A stretch of 18,459 bases of DNA from COE1 sp963596435 (GCA_963596435.1 CAVBMG010000071.1:1-18459), one strand, 5' to 3'; numbered from the stretch's first letter, positions 1 to 6,910 are shown. Numbers and translations: made by a program. The notes: generated by a model not told the origin, from the letters alone.

Positions 1-524
1 TACTGATCCGGCACTGTCCACTCTACCTGAAAGGGATATCCATCCATCGAAGTTATCAGGTTCATATCATATTCAATACGATCCAATGTTTCATTTAGTC
101 CCAGAATCTGCTCTTCCAATTGGGGAATGAACTCTTCGTATAATCTGTTCATCTCCTGTTCGGACAGTTCTCTTGGCATCAGCTCCAGATCAAACTGTGC
201 TTTTGTCTCTCCATTATCTGCTGTCAGTTTCAGACTCTGACTGCTTCCATCATAATCTTCTCTGTATAAACGGTTGTCCACAATCTGCGTATCCTGATTA
301 CCTTTTATCCACACAACAAGGGATAGAAATACACCAACTCCCATAATCAGGCAGCATAAAGACAGTTTCTCTATGATATATTGTCTCTGCCTGCGTGCCA
401 CATCCGCTGTCGGCTCCAAGGCAAGAATATCCTCCCGCACATTACTGTTATAGAGAAGCCAGTCCGGTTTATGAGGCAGCTGTTCCAGCCATTGATACAG
501 CTTTTGTGCTATCTTTTCTCCCAT
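1..524 (-). CDS. Membrane-anchored protein of the Tad operon, function unknown (partial, C-terminus beyond left edge)
   Basis: An uninterrupted frame runs from an ATG at 524-522 to the window edge, giving about 174 residues without a stop; the gene continues beyond base 1. The N-terminal 50 residues are soluble and basic (starting MGEKIAQKLYQWLEQLPHKP). One hydrophobic segment follows at about residues 54-73 (LCCLIMGVGVFLSLVVWI). The remainder is hydrophilic and acidic with helix-forming stretches, and by charge distribution probably faces outward. It starts 8 bases after the stop of the TadB/C-like gene, so it is the next gene of the Tad operon and may be translationally coupled to it. The purine-rich AAAGGA before the ATG is too close for a standard ribosome site, so the exact start is uncertain. 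I do not recognise the family. By position it is probably an accessory subunit of the pilus machine. Confidence 0.75.
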   Translation of the reverse strand, partial: MGEKIAQKLYQWLEQLPHKPDWLLYNSNVREDILALEPTADVARRQRQYIIEKLSLCCLIMGVGVFLSLVVWIKGNQDTQIVDNRLYREDYDGSSQSLKLTADNGETKAQFDLELMPRELSEQEMNRLYEEFIPQLEEQILGLNETLDRIEYDMNLITSMDGYPFQVEWTVPDQ

Positions 525-532
525 TCCTTTGT

Positions 533-1345
533 CTATACCTCTATCTTTAATATTTTCTCAGCCATCAGACAAGCCACCACGTACAGAATCAGACAGACGC
601 TCATCAACAACACCCCTGTCAGGTTGTGATACAGACTGTTGAAGAACCCCGGTGACGTAAGAGATACATACAACATCATGCCAAAAGGCATCAGCTCCAT
701 AATCCTCTGTTCCAGCTTTTTCTCGCTCATAATCGTATCAATTTCTCTGCGTACCTCGCTTTTTCCTTCGATCATTCTGGCTGTGTTACTGATCATGCCT
801 GACAGACTGCCTCCGTTACGTTTCGCAATTCGAAATATCTCCGCAAAATCCCGGATATCTTTTACATCACTACGTATGCCAAGACTCAGCAGAATATCTT
901 CCAACTGGTCATTATTGCGCAGCCTGCGCATCATCAGATACAATTCCCCCGCCATAAGGCTGTTCTCTCCATATAGCATACTGATATCCTGATAGGATTC
1001 TCTGAACGCATTTTCTACAGAATACCCTGCTCCAAGATTGGCAGATACCGACAAAATAACATCGCGAAACTCCTTTTCCAGCTTCTGCTTTCTGTTCCTG
1101 CACAGGTTCTCCCGCCTTTTTACCAGAAAAAGATATACAGCGGGCAATAACAGGACAAATGCAATCATACTGTCAAAAAACATCCAACTGATTACCGCAA
1201 TTCCTGCTATACCAGTCAATAAGTTGATTATCAGTTCTCTTGTGGAAAAGAAGTACTCTTCATAATTGATTTCTGTTCCCTGTCTGCTTTTTGTTTTTGT
1301 TATAAAAATATTTTTTGTTAGTTTATTATTTATTGTTAGTTTCAT
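533..1345 (-). CDS. TadB/TadC-like inner-membrane platform protein (type II secretion F family)
   Basis: This is a type II secretion system F-domain protein, the inner-membrane platform on which the CpaF ATPase acts during assembly of Tad/Flp pili. From the ATG at 1345 it is 270 residues. Two hydrophobic segments occur near residues 38-57 and 60-75, a cytoplasmic helical F domain near 95-210 (REFRDVIL-like start, NLGAGYSVENAF, KRNGGSLSGMI), and two more segments near 213-231 and 243-262. That is the four-segment layout of TadB/TadC. The GYSVENAF and GGSL blocks are typical of the family. The frame also extends to a TTG at 1369 (278 residues). Neither start has a recognisable Shine-Dalgarno sequence, and the first codons lie in an AT-only stretch carrying an 18-base tandem repeat. 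The gene lies 42 bases after the cpaF stop. Only one such platform gene is visible; a second may lie beyond the left edge. Confidence 0.85.
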   Translation of the reverse strand: MKLTINNKLTKNIFITKTKSRQGTEINYEEYFFSTRELIINLLTGIAGIAVISWMFFDSMIAFVLLLPAVYLFLVKRRENLCRNRKQKLEKEFRDVILSVSANLGAGYSVENAFRESYQDISMLYGENSLMAGELYLMMRRLRNNDQLEDILLSLGIRSDVKDIRDFAEIFRIAKRNGGSLSGMISNTARMIEGKSEVRREIDTIMSEKKLEQRIMELMPFGMMLYVSLTSPGFFNSLYHNLTGVLLMSVCLILYVVACLMAEKILKIEV

Positions 1346-1358
1346 AATTTTTGTTAGT
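1315..1358. repeat. Three-copy 18-base tandem repeat in the tadB/C start region
   Basis: The octamer TTGTTAGT (plus strand) occurs at 1315-1322, 1333-1340 and 1351-1358, exactly 18 bases apart. On the coding strand it reads ACTAACAA, and because the period is six codons it gives a repeated LT dipeptide (LTKIMK, LTINNK, LTKNIF) at the N-terminus of the platform protein. The sequence between copies is nearly pure A/T. Confidence 0.7.
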
Positions 1359-1367
1359 ATCAAAATC

Positions 1368-1390
1368 AAAAAAATAAAATGGACATTTTA
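1368..1390 (-). terminator. AT-rich hairpin plus T7 at the cpaF stop (weak terminator or attenuator)
   Basis: On the minus strand the cpaF stop codon opens an inverted repeat, TAAAATG-TC-CATTTTA (1390-1375), followed at once by seven T residues (1374-1368). The layout is that of an intrinsic terminator, but the stem has only one G-C pair and a two-base loop, so it would be weak. It may reduce read-through from cpaF into the tadB/C gene without ending the operon. Confidence 0.35.
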
Positions 1391-2605
1391 TAGTCCGGCT
1401 GCAAGAAGCTTATTCGTATGTATCAGAGGATTACACATCTGTAACTGCCCCATAACGTGTCCCTCTTCATCTGTTCCCGTCTCCTGAAACTGGTACAATG
1501 GTCTGGTAATAATCTCACCATCCTCATAGCCTGTAATCTCCACTATTTCCAGAACCTTACGGGATTTGTCCCGAAGTCTTCCGAGTTGCGCGATAATGTC
1601 CACTCCTGAGGCTATCTGTCTTCTCACTGCATTTAACGGAAGATCCATTCCCATTAATACCATTGTCTCCAGTCGCATGAGCATATCTGTTGCAGAATTG
1701 GCATGACCGGTACTAAGTGAGCCATCATGGCCCGTGTTAAGTGCCTGCAACATATCAATTGCCTCACTGCCTCTGACCTCTCCAACGATAATCCTGTCAG
1801 GGCGCATACGCAGAGAACTTCTAATCAGATCTCGTATGGTAATTGCCGTTGTGCCGTCTCCTTTACCGTCTCTTGTCTCCAGCCTCACCAGATTGGGGAT
1901 TCCCTGAAGCTGTAATTCTGCTGAATCTTCTATGGTTATCACTCTGTCTGTAGATGGGATATACTGGGAAAGGGCATTTAAAAATGTCGTTTTACCAGAG
2001 CCAGTCCCACCACTGATTATGATGTTATAGCCTGCCTTGACCCATTTCTCCAGATCCTGAGCTGCCTCATTCGTAAGAGAACCATATGCAAGCAGATCCG
2101 TCATACCGATTGGATGGGACGGAAATCTTCGTATAGTTACAATTGGTCCATTCAAAGCTACCGGTGCCAGTACGATATTCACACGGGCGCCATTTTCCAG
2201 TCTTGCATCTACGATAGGAGATGCCTCATTCACTGCCCTGTTGCATTTTGCAACAATCTGCTGTATAACATCTTCCAGTTTCTCTTTTGATGCAAAGTTC
2301 TTATCCCATTGGTAAAGTCTTCCTTTTCGCTCTATAAAGATTCCCTGCGTACCATTGATCATGATTTCTGTTACTTCTTCCTCTTCCACAAGTTCCTGTA
2401 GAATATCCATACGTCTGATGGCATCAAAGATTTCACGCCCCAGCTGCTGTCTGTCCTTTAGGGAAAGAGCATACTGTCTGGAACAGTGAATGACCATTTC
2501 ATCAATTATTTCCCTGACTTCTTCATCAGATACTTCCCTGGACAGGTCAATCTTCTGTCGCAATCCTTCTTCTACAGTCTGTCTGCACTGCTCATATCTC
2601 TCCAT
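1388..2605 (-). CDS. cpaF: CpaF/TadA-family secretion ATPase
   Basis: This is the cytoplasmic hexameric ATPase (VirB11/PilT class) that powers assembly of Tad/Flp pili. Counting 405 residues from the ATG at 2605, an N-terminal helical region (1-75) leads into the N-terminal domain (VTEIMINGTQGIFIER, about 78-93). The catalytic domain has Walker A GGTGSGKTT (199-207), an Asp box ITIEDSAEL (223-231), Walker B RIIVGEVRG (271-279) and a His box TGHDGSLSTGHAN (291-303). All signature residues are intact and the length is normal. An in-frame ATG exists at 2641, but the ATG at 2605 has a good ribosome site (GGGAG six bases upstream) and overlaps the upstream gene by only 14 bases, so it is preferred. 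It lies between the TadZ-like gene and the TadB/C-like gene, the usual Tad order. Confidence 0.95.
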   Translation of the reverse strand: MERYEQCRQTVEEGLRQKIDLSREVSDEEVREIIDEMVIHCSRQYALSLKDRQQLGREIFDAIRRMDILQELVEEEEVTEIMINGTQGIFIERKGRLYQWDKNFASKEKLEDVIQQIVAKCNRAVNEASPIVDARLENGARVNIVLAPVALNGPIVTIRRFPSHPIGMTDLLAYGSLTNEAAQDLEKWVKAGYNIIISGGTGSGKTTFLNALSQYIPSTDRVITIEDSAELQLQGIPNLVRLETRDGKGDGTTAITIRDLIRSSLRMRPDRIIVGEVRGSEAIDMLQALNTGHDGSLSTGHANSATDMLMRLETMVLMGMDLPLNAVRRQIASGVDIIAQLGRLRDKSRKVLEIVEITGYEDGEIITRPLYQFQETGTDEEGHVMGQLQMCNPLIHTNKLLAAGL

Positions 2606-3620
2606 TGGCTGCTCCCTTGTCCTTGATATCCCATAATTCACGTTTCATAAGTTCCCCCAGTCTGGTCGCAGCCAGCCGTTCATAATTGCAGCATTCCTTC
2701 TCCCAATTCTCCGGCAGAGTACTATAGCATGTCTTGTCTGTTATTTTAACTGCTCCTCTTGCTTCCAGTAATTTCTGATACTGCATTTTCATTGCCTGTG
2801 ACTGCCTGGAATCTCCCTGTAGAAAAATAATCTTGTCACTTCTTGCTAACAGGGAATAAAATCCCTGACATATCTCAGACAGATCCAGCAGAATCACTTC
2901 ATAATGCCCACTATCCAACAATACATCAATTGCCTGCTCCCATTGCTGCTCTGTAATCTGCAACAGATCTGCATAATCCAGAGCCGGCGGAAGATAATGT
3001 AATTCACCCAGCGTCTTTCTCATGCTTTCCAGCTTGTACAGTGCCTTATCTGCATATTGCAGCACAAAGTAGAAATAATCCGTCACATCTGCCTCAAATT
3101 CCGTATGCAATAATTCTTCAAAACCGGCAAAGGCTCTCAGATTCAGATATAATGTCTTACTTCCTGCACTGGATAGCATCTGTCCCGCTGCCAGGGCTGC
3201 CGCTGTCTGTGCATCTGCCCGGTCTGGAGAATAGAAGCTGATCAGTTTCGTTCTTTTCCTGTTACGTACACTTGCACCACTACAGGAAATATCCTGCGCA
3301 TATTCTTCCATGATCTGTGCAAAGATTTCTGCCATAGATTGAAATTTGGTTATGGCTGAATATTTTGCATTTACATTGTGACCATTTTCCGACAAAAAAT
3401 AAATTTTACCTGCCCGTACATTTTGAGCTTCCTCAGTATAAACATTCTCTCCGATCAGTAGAATTTCTATCGGTTTATTCTGACTATAACTGATGATCTG
3501 TTCCAGGGCTGTAAAAGTCACAATCTGAAAATCTGCTGTCCCTTTTCGTTGAAAATACTCCTGCATTCCCTGTAGATATCTCTCATCCTTATCACATACT
3601 GCAAGCAGCTTCTCCCTCAT
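2592..3620 (-). CDS. TadZ/CpaE-like protein with degenerate receiver and P-loop domains
   Basis: CpaE/TadZ proteins combine an atypical receiver domain with a ParA/MinD-like ATPase domain and place the Tad machine in the cell. This 342-residue product has that layout: a receiver-like fold at about 1-110 (AVCDKDERYLQGMQEYF, then IEILLIGEN) and a MinD-like domain at about 124-330 (TKLISFYSP, LYLNLRAFAGFEELL, YEVILLDLSE, SDKIIFL). The usual phosphoacceptor Asp after the third strand is Gly57, and the deviant Walker A loop (normally KGGxGKT) reads SPDRADAQT at 131-139 with neither the glycines nor the lysine. Both domains therefore look non-catalytic. The ATG at 3620 overlaps the peptidase stop as TAATG and has GGAGG nine bases upstream; an in-frame ATG at 3656 lies inside the previous gene. 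The assignment rests on fold pattern and on position just before cpaF. Confidence 0.75.
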   Translation of the reverse strand: MREKLLAVCDKDERYLQGMQEYFQRKGTADFQIVTFTALEQIISYSQNKPIEILLIGENVYTEEAQNVRAGKIYFLSENGHNVNAKYSAITKFQSMAEIFAQIMEEYAQDISCSGASVRNRKRTKLISFYSPDRADAQTAAALAAGQMLSSAGSKTLYLNLRAFAGFEELLHTEFEADVTDYFYFVLQYADKALYKLESMRKTLGELHYLPPALDYADLLQITEQQWEQAIDVLLDSGHYEVILLDLSEICQGFYSLLARSDKIIFLQGDSRQSQAMKMQYQKLLEARGAVKITDKTCYSTLPENWEKECCNYERLAATRLGELMKRELWDIKDKGAANGEI

Positions 3621-4126
3621 TACACCACACCTCCCATACAAAGCAATGTGCTGCATAGAACAGGAACTGCCAGACGGATTGTAGAGGCTCTGGATTTAAG
3701 GGGCATATCATCAGTCATGGCACCCGTCCGTAATATCTTATAAAAGTAACACAACACTTCTTTTACATGTTGCCTGCATTCTTTTGAACAGATGATTCTT
3801 ACCATTGCAGCAGCGCCTGCCAACATCATTGCTATGCCAATACAGACCATAAGCTCATGCTGCTCCAGATAACAGCCAAGCAGCATAAAGAGCTTCACAT
3901 CTCCTGCACCGATTCCTCCCATGAGATAAAAGGGATAGAACACTGCAAAGATCAGTGCTGTCTGTATCAGAACTACAAGCAATACTTCCATGCCCTGCTG
4001 CCAGCTAAGAAACAGTCCGACTGCCATTCCCGGTGCAATGCACCAGTTTGGAATTTTATAGTGCCGCATATCCATAAATGCCGCTACGATCAGTATTCCA
4101 ATTAATAGTTCCATTTCGATTTCCAT
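3620..4126 (-). CDS. Type IV prepilin peptidase, A24 family (TadV/CpaA-like)
   Basis: This is an integral membrane aspartic protease that removes the leader peptide from Flp-type prepilins. The 168-residue product has the two catalytic aspartates of the family: D19 in AFMDMRHYKIPNW and D76 in GGIGAGDVKLFM, the GxGD motif. Several hydrophobic segments flank them. It lacks the extra N-terminal methyltransferase domain of PilD-type enzymes, as expected for TadV/CpaA. The frame extends to an ATG at 4222, but the clear promoter has its -10 at 4170-4175, so only the ATGs at 4126 and 4114 would be on the transcript. The 4126 start has a GGGAAGG sequence close upstream; 4114 remains possible. It is the first gene of the Tad operon and ends in a one-base overlap with the TadZ-like gene. 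Confidence 0.9.
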   Translation of the reverse strand: MEIEMELLIGILIVAAFMDMRHYKIPNWCIAPGMAVGLFLSWQQGMEVLLVVLIQTALIFAVFYPFYLMGGIGAGDVKLFMLLGCYLEQHELMVCIGIAMMLAGAAAMVRIICSKECRQHVKEVLCYFYKILRTGAMTDDMPLKSRASTIRLAVPVLCSTLLCMGGVV

Positions 4127-4169
4127 ACCTTCCCGCCAGATTTTTGACCGGTCTTCCTGACAGGGTTCG

Positions 4170-4197
4170 ATTATAACAGACGACGATTTTTTGTCTA
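4170..4197 (-). promoter_or_regulatory. Sigma-A promoter of the Tad operon, extended -10
   Basis: On the minus strand, -35 TAGACA (4197-4192) and -10 TATAAT (4175-4170) are separated by 16 bases. A TG one base before the -10 makes it an extended -10 element. The predicted transcription start is near 4163, leaving a leader of about 37 bases before the ATG at 4126. Confidence 0.75.
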
Positions 4198-4201
4198 CCC
4201 G

Positions 4202-4236
4202 AAATGTAAAAACTCGTTTCAAATGTAAAAACTCGT
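4202..4236. repeat. Two perfect 16-base direct repeats upstream of the Tad promoter (candidate activator site)
   Basis: AAATGTAAAAACTCGT occurs at 4202-4217 and again at 4221-4236 (ACGAGTTTTTACATTT on the minus strand), a period of 19 bases, close to two helical turns. The nearer copy ends four bases before the -35 of the Tad promoter, which is where a transcription activator binding as two head-to-tail subunits would sit. The repeats also lie upstream of the divergent DUF2508-type gene. Confidence 0.65.
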
Positions 4237-4252
4237 ACTAATTTCCAGTATT

Positions 4253-4288
4253 TTGCATAGATTAGAATAATGGTGCCTATACTATAAT
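4253..4288 (+). promoter_or_regulatory. Candidate promoter of the DUF2508-type gene
   Basis: A -35-like TTGCAT (4253-4258) is followed 19 bases later by TATACT (4278-4283), which overlaps a perfect TATAAT (4283-4288). The spacing is longer than ideal whichever -10 is used. A ribosome site (AAAGG, 4299-4303) and the ATG at 4310 follow. Confidence 0.45.
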
Positions 4289-4309
4289 AACTTCACTGAA
4301 AGGATGTAG

Positions 4310-4633
4310 ATGTTCATGAAAACCTATTTTAGTCTGAAAAGTATCCTGAATAATTATCCTCCGGCTCCTGCCAATCCTGAAATACCTTCTGCAAGGGATA
4401 AGCTTCTTGCTGATATTGCCAAGACACAGCATGCATTGGAGGTTGCCTATTGTGGTTTCGATTACGCAACAGACCCTGATCTGATTGACTGCTATATTTA
4501 TGAGGTGAATTCCGCTTTGAAGAGATATCGTTTCCTGTTGAATCAGGCACAGCGGATGGAATTGTTTTTAGAAGAAGAACAGATAGAAAAAGCTCCCTCT
4601 ATACGAGGAAGCCTCTCTTTGCATCATAATTAA
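4310..4633 (+). CDS. DUF2508 (YaaL-like) small protein
   Basis: This is the only plus-strand gene in the window, 107 residues. It is predicted soluble and helical, with no signal peptide or membrane segment. The central block LLADIAKTQHALEVAYCGF followed by TDPDLIDCYIYEVNSALKRY and FLL matches the pattern I know from the DUF2508/YaaL family of spore-forming Firmicutes, which has no established biochemical role. The start at 4310 is six bases after AAAGG; the ATG at 4316 is spaced less well. In many Firmicutes this family lies near recR and bofA; here it stands alone between the Tad and flagellar blocks, divergent from the former and convergent with the latter. Its last 35 bases overlap the end of fliS. 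Confidence 0.75.
   Translation: MFMKTYFSLKSILNNYPPAPANPEIPSARDKLLADIAKTQHALEVAYCGFDYATDPDLIDCYIYEVNSALKRYRFLLNQAQRMELFLEEEQIEKAPSIRGSLSLHHN
4586..4612 (-). terminator. Intrinsic terminator of the flagellar transcript, within fliS end and the convergent gene
   Basis: On the minus strand, GCTTCCTC (4612-4605) pairs with GAGGGAGC (4599-4592), eight pairs with one G-U, closing a five-base loop GTATA. A T5 tract follows (4591-4587). The fliS stop codon begins in the loop and ends on the first base of the downstream arm. The whole structure lies inside the coding region of the plus-strand DUF2508-type gene. Confidence 0.65.
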
Positions 4634-5075
4634 CAAGACTTTCGTTCAGATCTGTTCTGCCATAGGTAAGTCCTGCATATACAGACTGAATATTCTCCAT
4701 CAATGGACCGGACTGATCCTGACTGCTGACCTGCTGATAAGCATCTCTAAGCTTTGTAAAGATCATTTCGATGGTATCCAGATTGTCTATTTTCAGGCTG
4801 AACATATCCCGTGCCAGCTCTCTGTCTGCATAACAGTACAGTGAGAACAGGTTGCCCGCCAGTTCATACTGGAAGTCAAGGCTGCTGCGCAGCTGCCCGA
4901 TACATGCTCTGGCAAGATCTATATTCTGGACAAGCTCTTGTGTTTGTCCGGCATCATGTGCTGCTCTGGCATCTTCCAGATATGCTAACAGCATTTCGTA
5001 GACAATCACTGTCAGCTGTGTTTTGTTCGCCTGTGTAATCCTTCTTGTGAACATCTGCTTTTTCTCTGTTGTCAT
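4599..5075 (-). CDS. fliS: Flagellar export chaperone FliS
   Basis: FliS binds the C-terminal helices of flagellin in the cytoplasm, prevents early polymerisation and hands it to the flagellar export gate. This 158-residue, all-helical protein begins with MFTRRITQANKTQLTVIVYEML, the counterpart of the conserved N-terminal helix, and ends with a block (GPLMENIQSVYAGLTYG, near 120-137) that I associate with Lachnospiraceae FliS. It is longer than the roughly 130 residues of enterobacterial or Bacillus FliS. The start has GGGGA seven bases upstream. It lies 83 bases after the flagellin stop, the classical flagellin-fliS order. The gap between them shows no clear terminator or promoter, so fliS is probably co-transcribed with flagellin. 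No fliD is present in the window. Confidence 0.85.
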   Translation of the reverse strand: MTTEKKQMFTRRITQANKTQLTVIVYEMLLAYLEDARAAHDAGQTQELVQNIDLARACIGQLRSSLDFQYELAGNLFSLYCYADRELARDMFSLKIDNLDTIEMIFTKLRDAYQQVSSQDQSGPLMENIQSVYAGLTYGRTDLNESLVNYDAKRGFLV

Positions 5076-5158
5076 AGCTTATCCCCATTTCTGTGCGTGT
5101 TCTTTGCGCATATTGAATTTATGTCAAGTATGCACAGACACACACAAATTCCCAATTT

Positions 5159-6877
5159 TTACTGCAACAGCTGTAATACGGACTGAGGTCTGTCATTTGC
5201 CTGCGCAAGCATGGCTGTAGAAGACTGTACCAGTACCTGTACTGTAGAATACTCTGTCATTTCTGTTGCCATATCCACATCCATAATACGGGAGTAAGCA
5301 GCTGTCATATTCTCTTCTGTATTATCCAGATTAGCAATTGTATGTTCAATTCGGTTCGCATAAGCACCTATCTTTGCACGGATACTGGACAGCTGGTTAA
5401 TTGCATCTCCTACGATATCAATTGCTGCTGTTGCCTTATCCTCTGTGGAAATATCCAGGTCTTTTACTCCCAGATACAACGCCTGTAGGGCTGGAATCTC
5501 TACCTGAATTACCTGTCCTTCGTTGGCTCCTACCTGAAGACGCATAGCTCCTTTACCAGTCAGATCCAGAAGAATACTGTCCGTATCATCTGCCTCATCG
5601 CCTATTGTGTATGTAGTTCTTGTAGTATCAGTATGGGTATACAGATAATTGTTCAGGTAATTACTCTGTACAGTCGTTGGTAATGTATCTATATAACTGC
5701 CACTCTTGGTTTCATCCCATCCATTTGGATTCTCTATAACTACTTTAAAGTTCTTGGTCACTGTCTTAGTCGGATCATCTGTTGCGGCTGCCGTAATACT
5801 GAATTCTCCGGTTGTCTTATCGAACTTGCAGTCTGTTACTTTAATTGCCTTATTGCCAAACTCATCTGTAAAAGCATTTGCAAAGTCTTGCGACAATCCA
5901 CTGTAAGGATTCTGGGTAGCACCAGAGTTGATTGTGGTTGTAGTACCTGTAAGTTGTGTACCATTCTTATCTGTTTCTTTTACGAAATTTACTTCGCTGA
6001 TATTATATTTTATTGTACCATCCGGGCTTTGTACTGTTACATTTCTGAAGCTGTCGGTAGAGAAATATCGCTGTGTACTTGTCGTAGTTGCTCCACTGCC
6101 GTCTACTGCGCTTCGATTGTTCAGAGTCAACTTAACTTCAAAATCATTCTCACCCTTGATTACGATGTTCTCATCTTCAAGAATAACTCTGGAACCATCC
6201 GGGAAGTTCTTTAGTCCTGAGTTAGTCGGTGCCTCTGTTACCAGTGCATCACGAATTTTATCTGCGCTTGTTGCAGAATATCTGTCTTCGTGTGTCACTT
6301 CACCATTTGCATCCTGCTTAATATAGGCATCAAAGTCCTTAATGGTATCTTCATCGTGATAATATTCCAGTCCCTTGATCATATAGGTACCGCTTGTTAC
6401 ACCATCACTATAGGACATTACCTTTACATTCTCTGTATTGGTATATCCTTTGTATGCAAAGCTGCCATCCAGCAGATTCTGTGCATTGAACTGTGTCGTT
6501 TCCGCGATTCTGTCCAACTCCTGTACCAGCTGGTCAATCTCCAACTGAATCTGTTCACGGTCAGAATCCGCATTGGTACCATTGGCTGCCTGAATTGCCA
6601 GCTCGTTCATTCTCTGTAGAATTTCATGCATCTCTGTCATTGCACCATCTGCTGTATTTACAACAGATACACCATCGTTGGCATTATTATTTGCCTGTTT
6701 CAGGCATCGAAGCTGTGCACTCATTTTCAAAGAAATAGCCAGACCTGCTGCATCATCTGCCGCACTGTTGATCTTGTAGCCGCTTGATAATCTCTTAATA
6801 GAATCAGATAAACGGGTATCATTGTTATTCAGGCAATTTCTTGCAATGATGGATGATATATTGTAATTAATTCTCAT
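5159..6877 (-). CDS. Flagellin (filament subunit)
   Basis: This is the major subunit of the flagellar filament. The 572-residue product has the conserved N-terminal D0/D1 region (1 to about 140: RLSDSIKRLSSGYKIN, DDAAGLAISLKM, NELAIQAANGT, TTQFNAQNLLDG) and the conserved C-terminal region (485-572: INQLSSIRAKIGAYANRIEHT, NMTAAYSRIMDVDMATE, STAMLAQAND). About 345 residues of threonine- and serine-rich variable surface domain lie between. There is no signal peptide, as expected for export through the flagellar apparatus. The ribosome site AAGGAGAG lies about eight bases before the ATG. The gene begins 33 bases after the FliK-like gene and is followed by fliS. A weak sigma-28-like match lies in the preceding gene end, but expression from the upstream promoter is equally possible. 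Cysteines at positions 15 and 58 lie in the polymerisation core. Confidence 0.96.
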   Translation of the reverse strand: MRINYNISSIIARNCLNNNDTRLSDSIKRLSSGYKINSAADDAAGLAISLKMSAQLRCLKQANNNANDGVSVVNTADGAMTEMHEILQRMNELAIQAANGTNADSDREQIQLEIDQLVQELDRIAETTQFNAQNLLDGSFAYKGYTNTENVKVMSYSDGVTSGTYMIKGLEYYHDEDTIKDFDAYIKQDANGEVTHEDRYSATSADKIRDALVTEAPTNSGLKNFPDGSRVILEDENIVIKGENDFEVKLTLNNRSAVDGSGATTTSTQRYFSTDSFRNVTVQSPDGTIKYNISEVNFVKETDKNGTQLTGTTTTINSGATQNPYSGLSQDFANAFTDEFGNKAIKVTDCKFDKTTGEFSITAAATDDPTKTVTKNFKVVIENPNGWDETKSGSYIDTLPTTVQSNYLNNYLYTHTDTTRTTYTIGDEADDTDSILLDLTGKGAMRLQVGANEGQVIQVEIPALQALYLGVKDLDISTEDKATAAIDIVGDAINQLSSIRAKIGAYANRIEHTIANLDNTEENMTAAYSRIMDVDMATEMTEYSTVQVLVQSSTAMLAQANDRPQSVLQLLQ

Positions 6878-6910
6878 GTTCTTTCTCTCCTTTTATGCAA
6901 TGTTATTCTG

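Noticed and set aside
5076..5158. Possible terminator or promoter between flagellin and fliS (CTGTGC / GCACAG inverted repeat, TTGACA)
   Set aside because: The repeat has only six pairs across a long loop with no T-tract, and the TTGACA lacks a -10 at the right distance.
5706..6738. Overlapping plus-strand frames opposite flagellin
   Set aside because: They are antisense to a well-supported flagellin gene, with low-complexity hydrophobic translations and no initiation signals.
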